The translations under genes and the position numbers were made by a program. DNA of 5,714 nucleotides from Actinomycetota bacterium (GTDB taxonomy: Bacteria > Actinomycetota > Actinomycetes > Actinomycetales > Microbacteriaceae): positions 1 through 5,714 of the forward strand of contig WLFX01000072.1 in the NCBI GenBank assembly GCA_009703545.1. The letters are read 5' to 3'. Under the pieces are notes generated by a model. That model saw only the letters and a program-made list of their open reading frames with translations, was not told the origin of the DNA and searched no databases. Positions 5,527-5,714 of this stretch are shown one piece after another; position 1 is the first letter of the stretch; the number at the start of each line of letters is the position of its first letter.

Positions 5527-5714
5527 GTGGTCCTGCGCGTTGCGGTCGCCGGTGCCAGCGGTTACGCGGGCGGTGAGCTCGTCCGCCTCATCGAAGGACA
5601 CCCAGAGTTTCAGTTGGACACTGTCACCGCGAATTCGAACGTCGGGAAACAGATCGGCGAGGTTTATCCTCATCTAACGAGCGTGGGGCTCGAACTGAAG
5701 GAAACGACCGTCGA
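5527..5714 (+). CDS. argC: N-acetyl-gamma-glutamyl-phosphate reductase, 3' end beyond the window
   Basis: ArgC reduces N-acetyl-glutamyl-5-phosphate to the semialdehyde with NADPH, the third step of arginine synthesis from glutamate (EC 1.2.1.38). Only 62 codons lie inside the window. The start [20 protein letters not shown] carries the family's NADP-binding Rossmann fingerprint [10 protein letters not shown] (9-18), directly after a short beta strand. The following [20 protein letters not shown] and PHL match the usual ArgC course. The catalytic cysteine and the dimerisation domain lie outside the window. The GTG start is 2 bp after the pheT TAG and has GGGAG at 5517-5521. Joining of pheST to an arg cluster is common in Actinobacteria, and other arg genes are expected downstream. 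No ARG-box-like operator is visible between pheT and argC, so arginine control, if any, must come from elsewhere. Confidence 0.93.
   Translation, partial: MVLRVAVAGASGYAGGELVRLIEGHPEFQLDTVTANSNVGKQIGEVYPHLTSVGLELKETTV

Overview
The window is a stretch of a high-GC Gram-positive (actinobacterial) chromosome. This rests on the GC-rich third codon positions, four GTG starts, TANNNT -10 boxes placed for leaderless transcripts, and the gene order rplT - SpoU methyltransferase - pheS - pheT - argC, which is typical of Actinobacteria. The PheT N-terminus (for example [10 protein letters not shown] at residues 61-70) looks most like Micrococcales, perhaps Microbacteriaceae. That narrower placement is inference from memory, not a search. 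All genes lie on the + strand.

Layout. Positions 1-312 hold the 3' part of rplT (ribosomal protein L20), followed by a terminator-like hairpin (333-362). After an intergenic stretch with a candidate promoter and small repeats comes the one gene that is not housekeeping: a 200-residue predicted secreted protein (510-1112). It has a signal peptide, a mostly helical region, a very acidic segment with a (Asp-Val)4 run, and a tail carrying two GHxxHG motifs. A strong terminator (1127-1159) closes this unit. Next are a SpoU/TrmH-family RNA 2'-O-methyltransferase (1181-1972), pheS (1997-3028), pheT (3029-5524) and the start of argC (5527 to the window end).

How the genes work together. L20 and the methyltransferase serve the ribosome. 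PheS and PheT form the alpha2-beta2 phenylalanyl-tRNA synthetase. argC begins arginine biosynthesis genes that are probably co-transcribed. pheS/pheT abut with no gap and pheT/argC are 2 bp apart, so these three are probably one translationally coupled operon.

The points most worth a second look are the secreted acidic, histidine-tailed protein inserted into a conserved translation locus, and a repeated promoter layout. TANNNT, then exactly 6 nt, then GTG occurs at the methyltransferase (1169) and at pheS (1985), and again at 459 upstream of the secreted gene. This predicts leaderless mRNAs for the first two and therefore no leader-peptide attenuator for pheST. I see no CRISPR array, insertion sequence, tRNA, toxin-antitoxin pair or defence system, and the window does not contain an obvious new multi-gene system.
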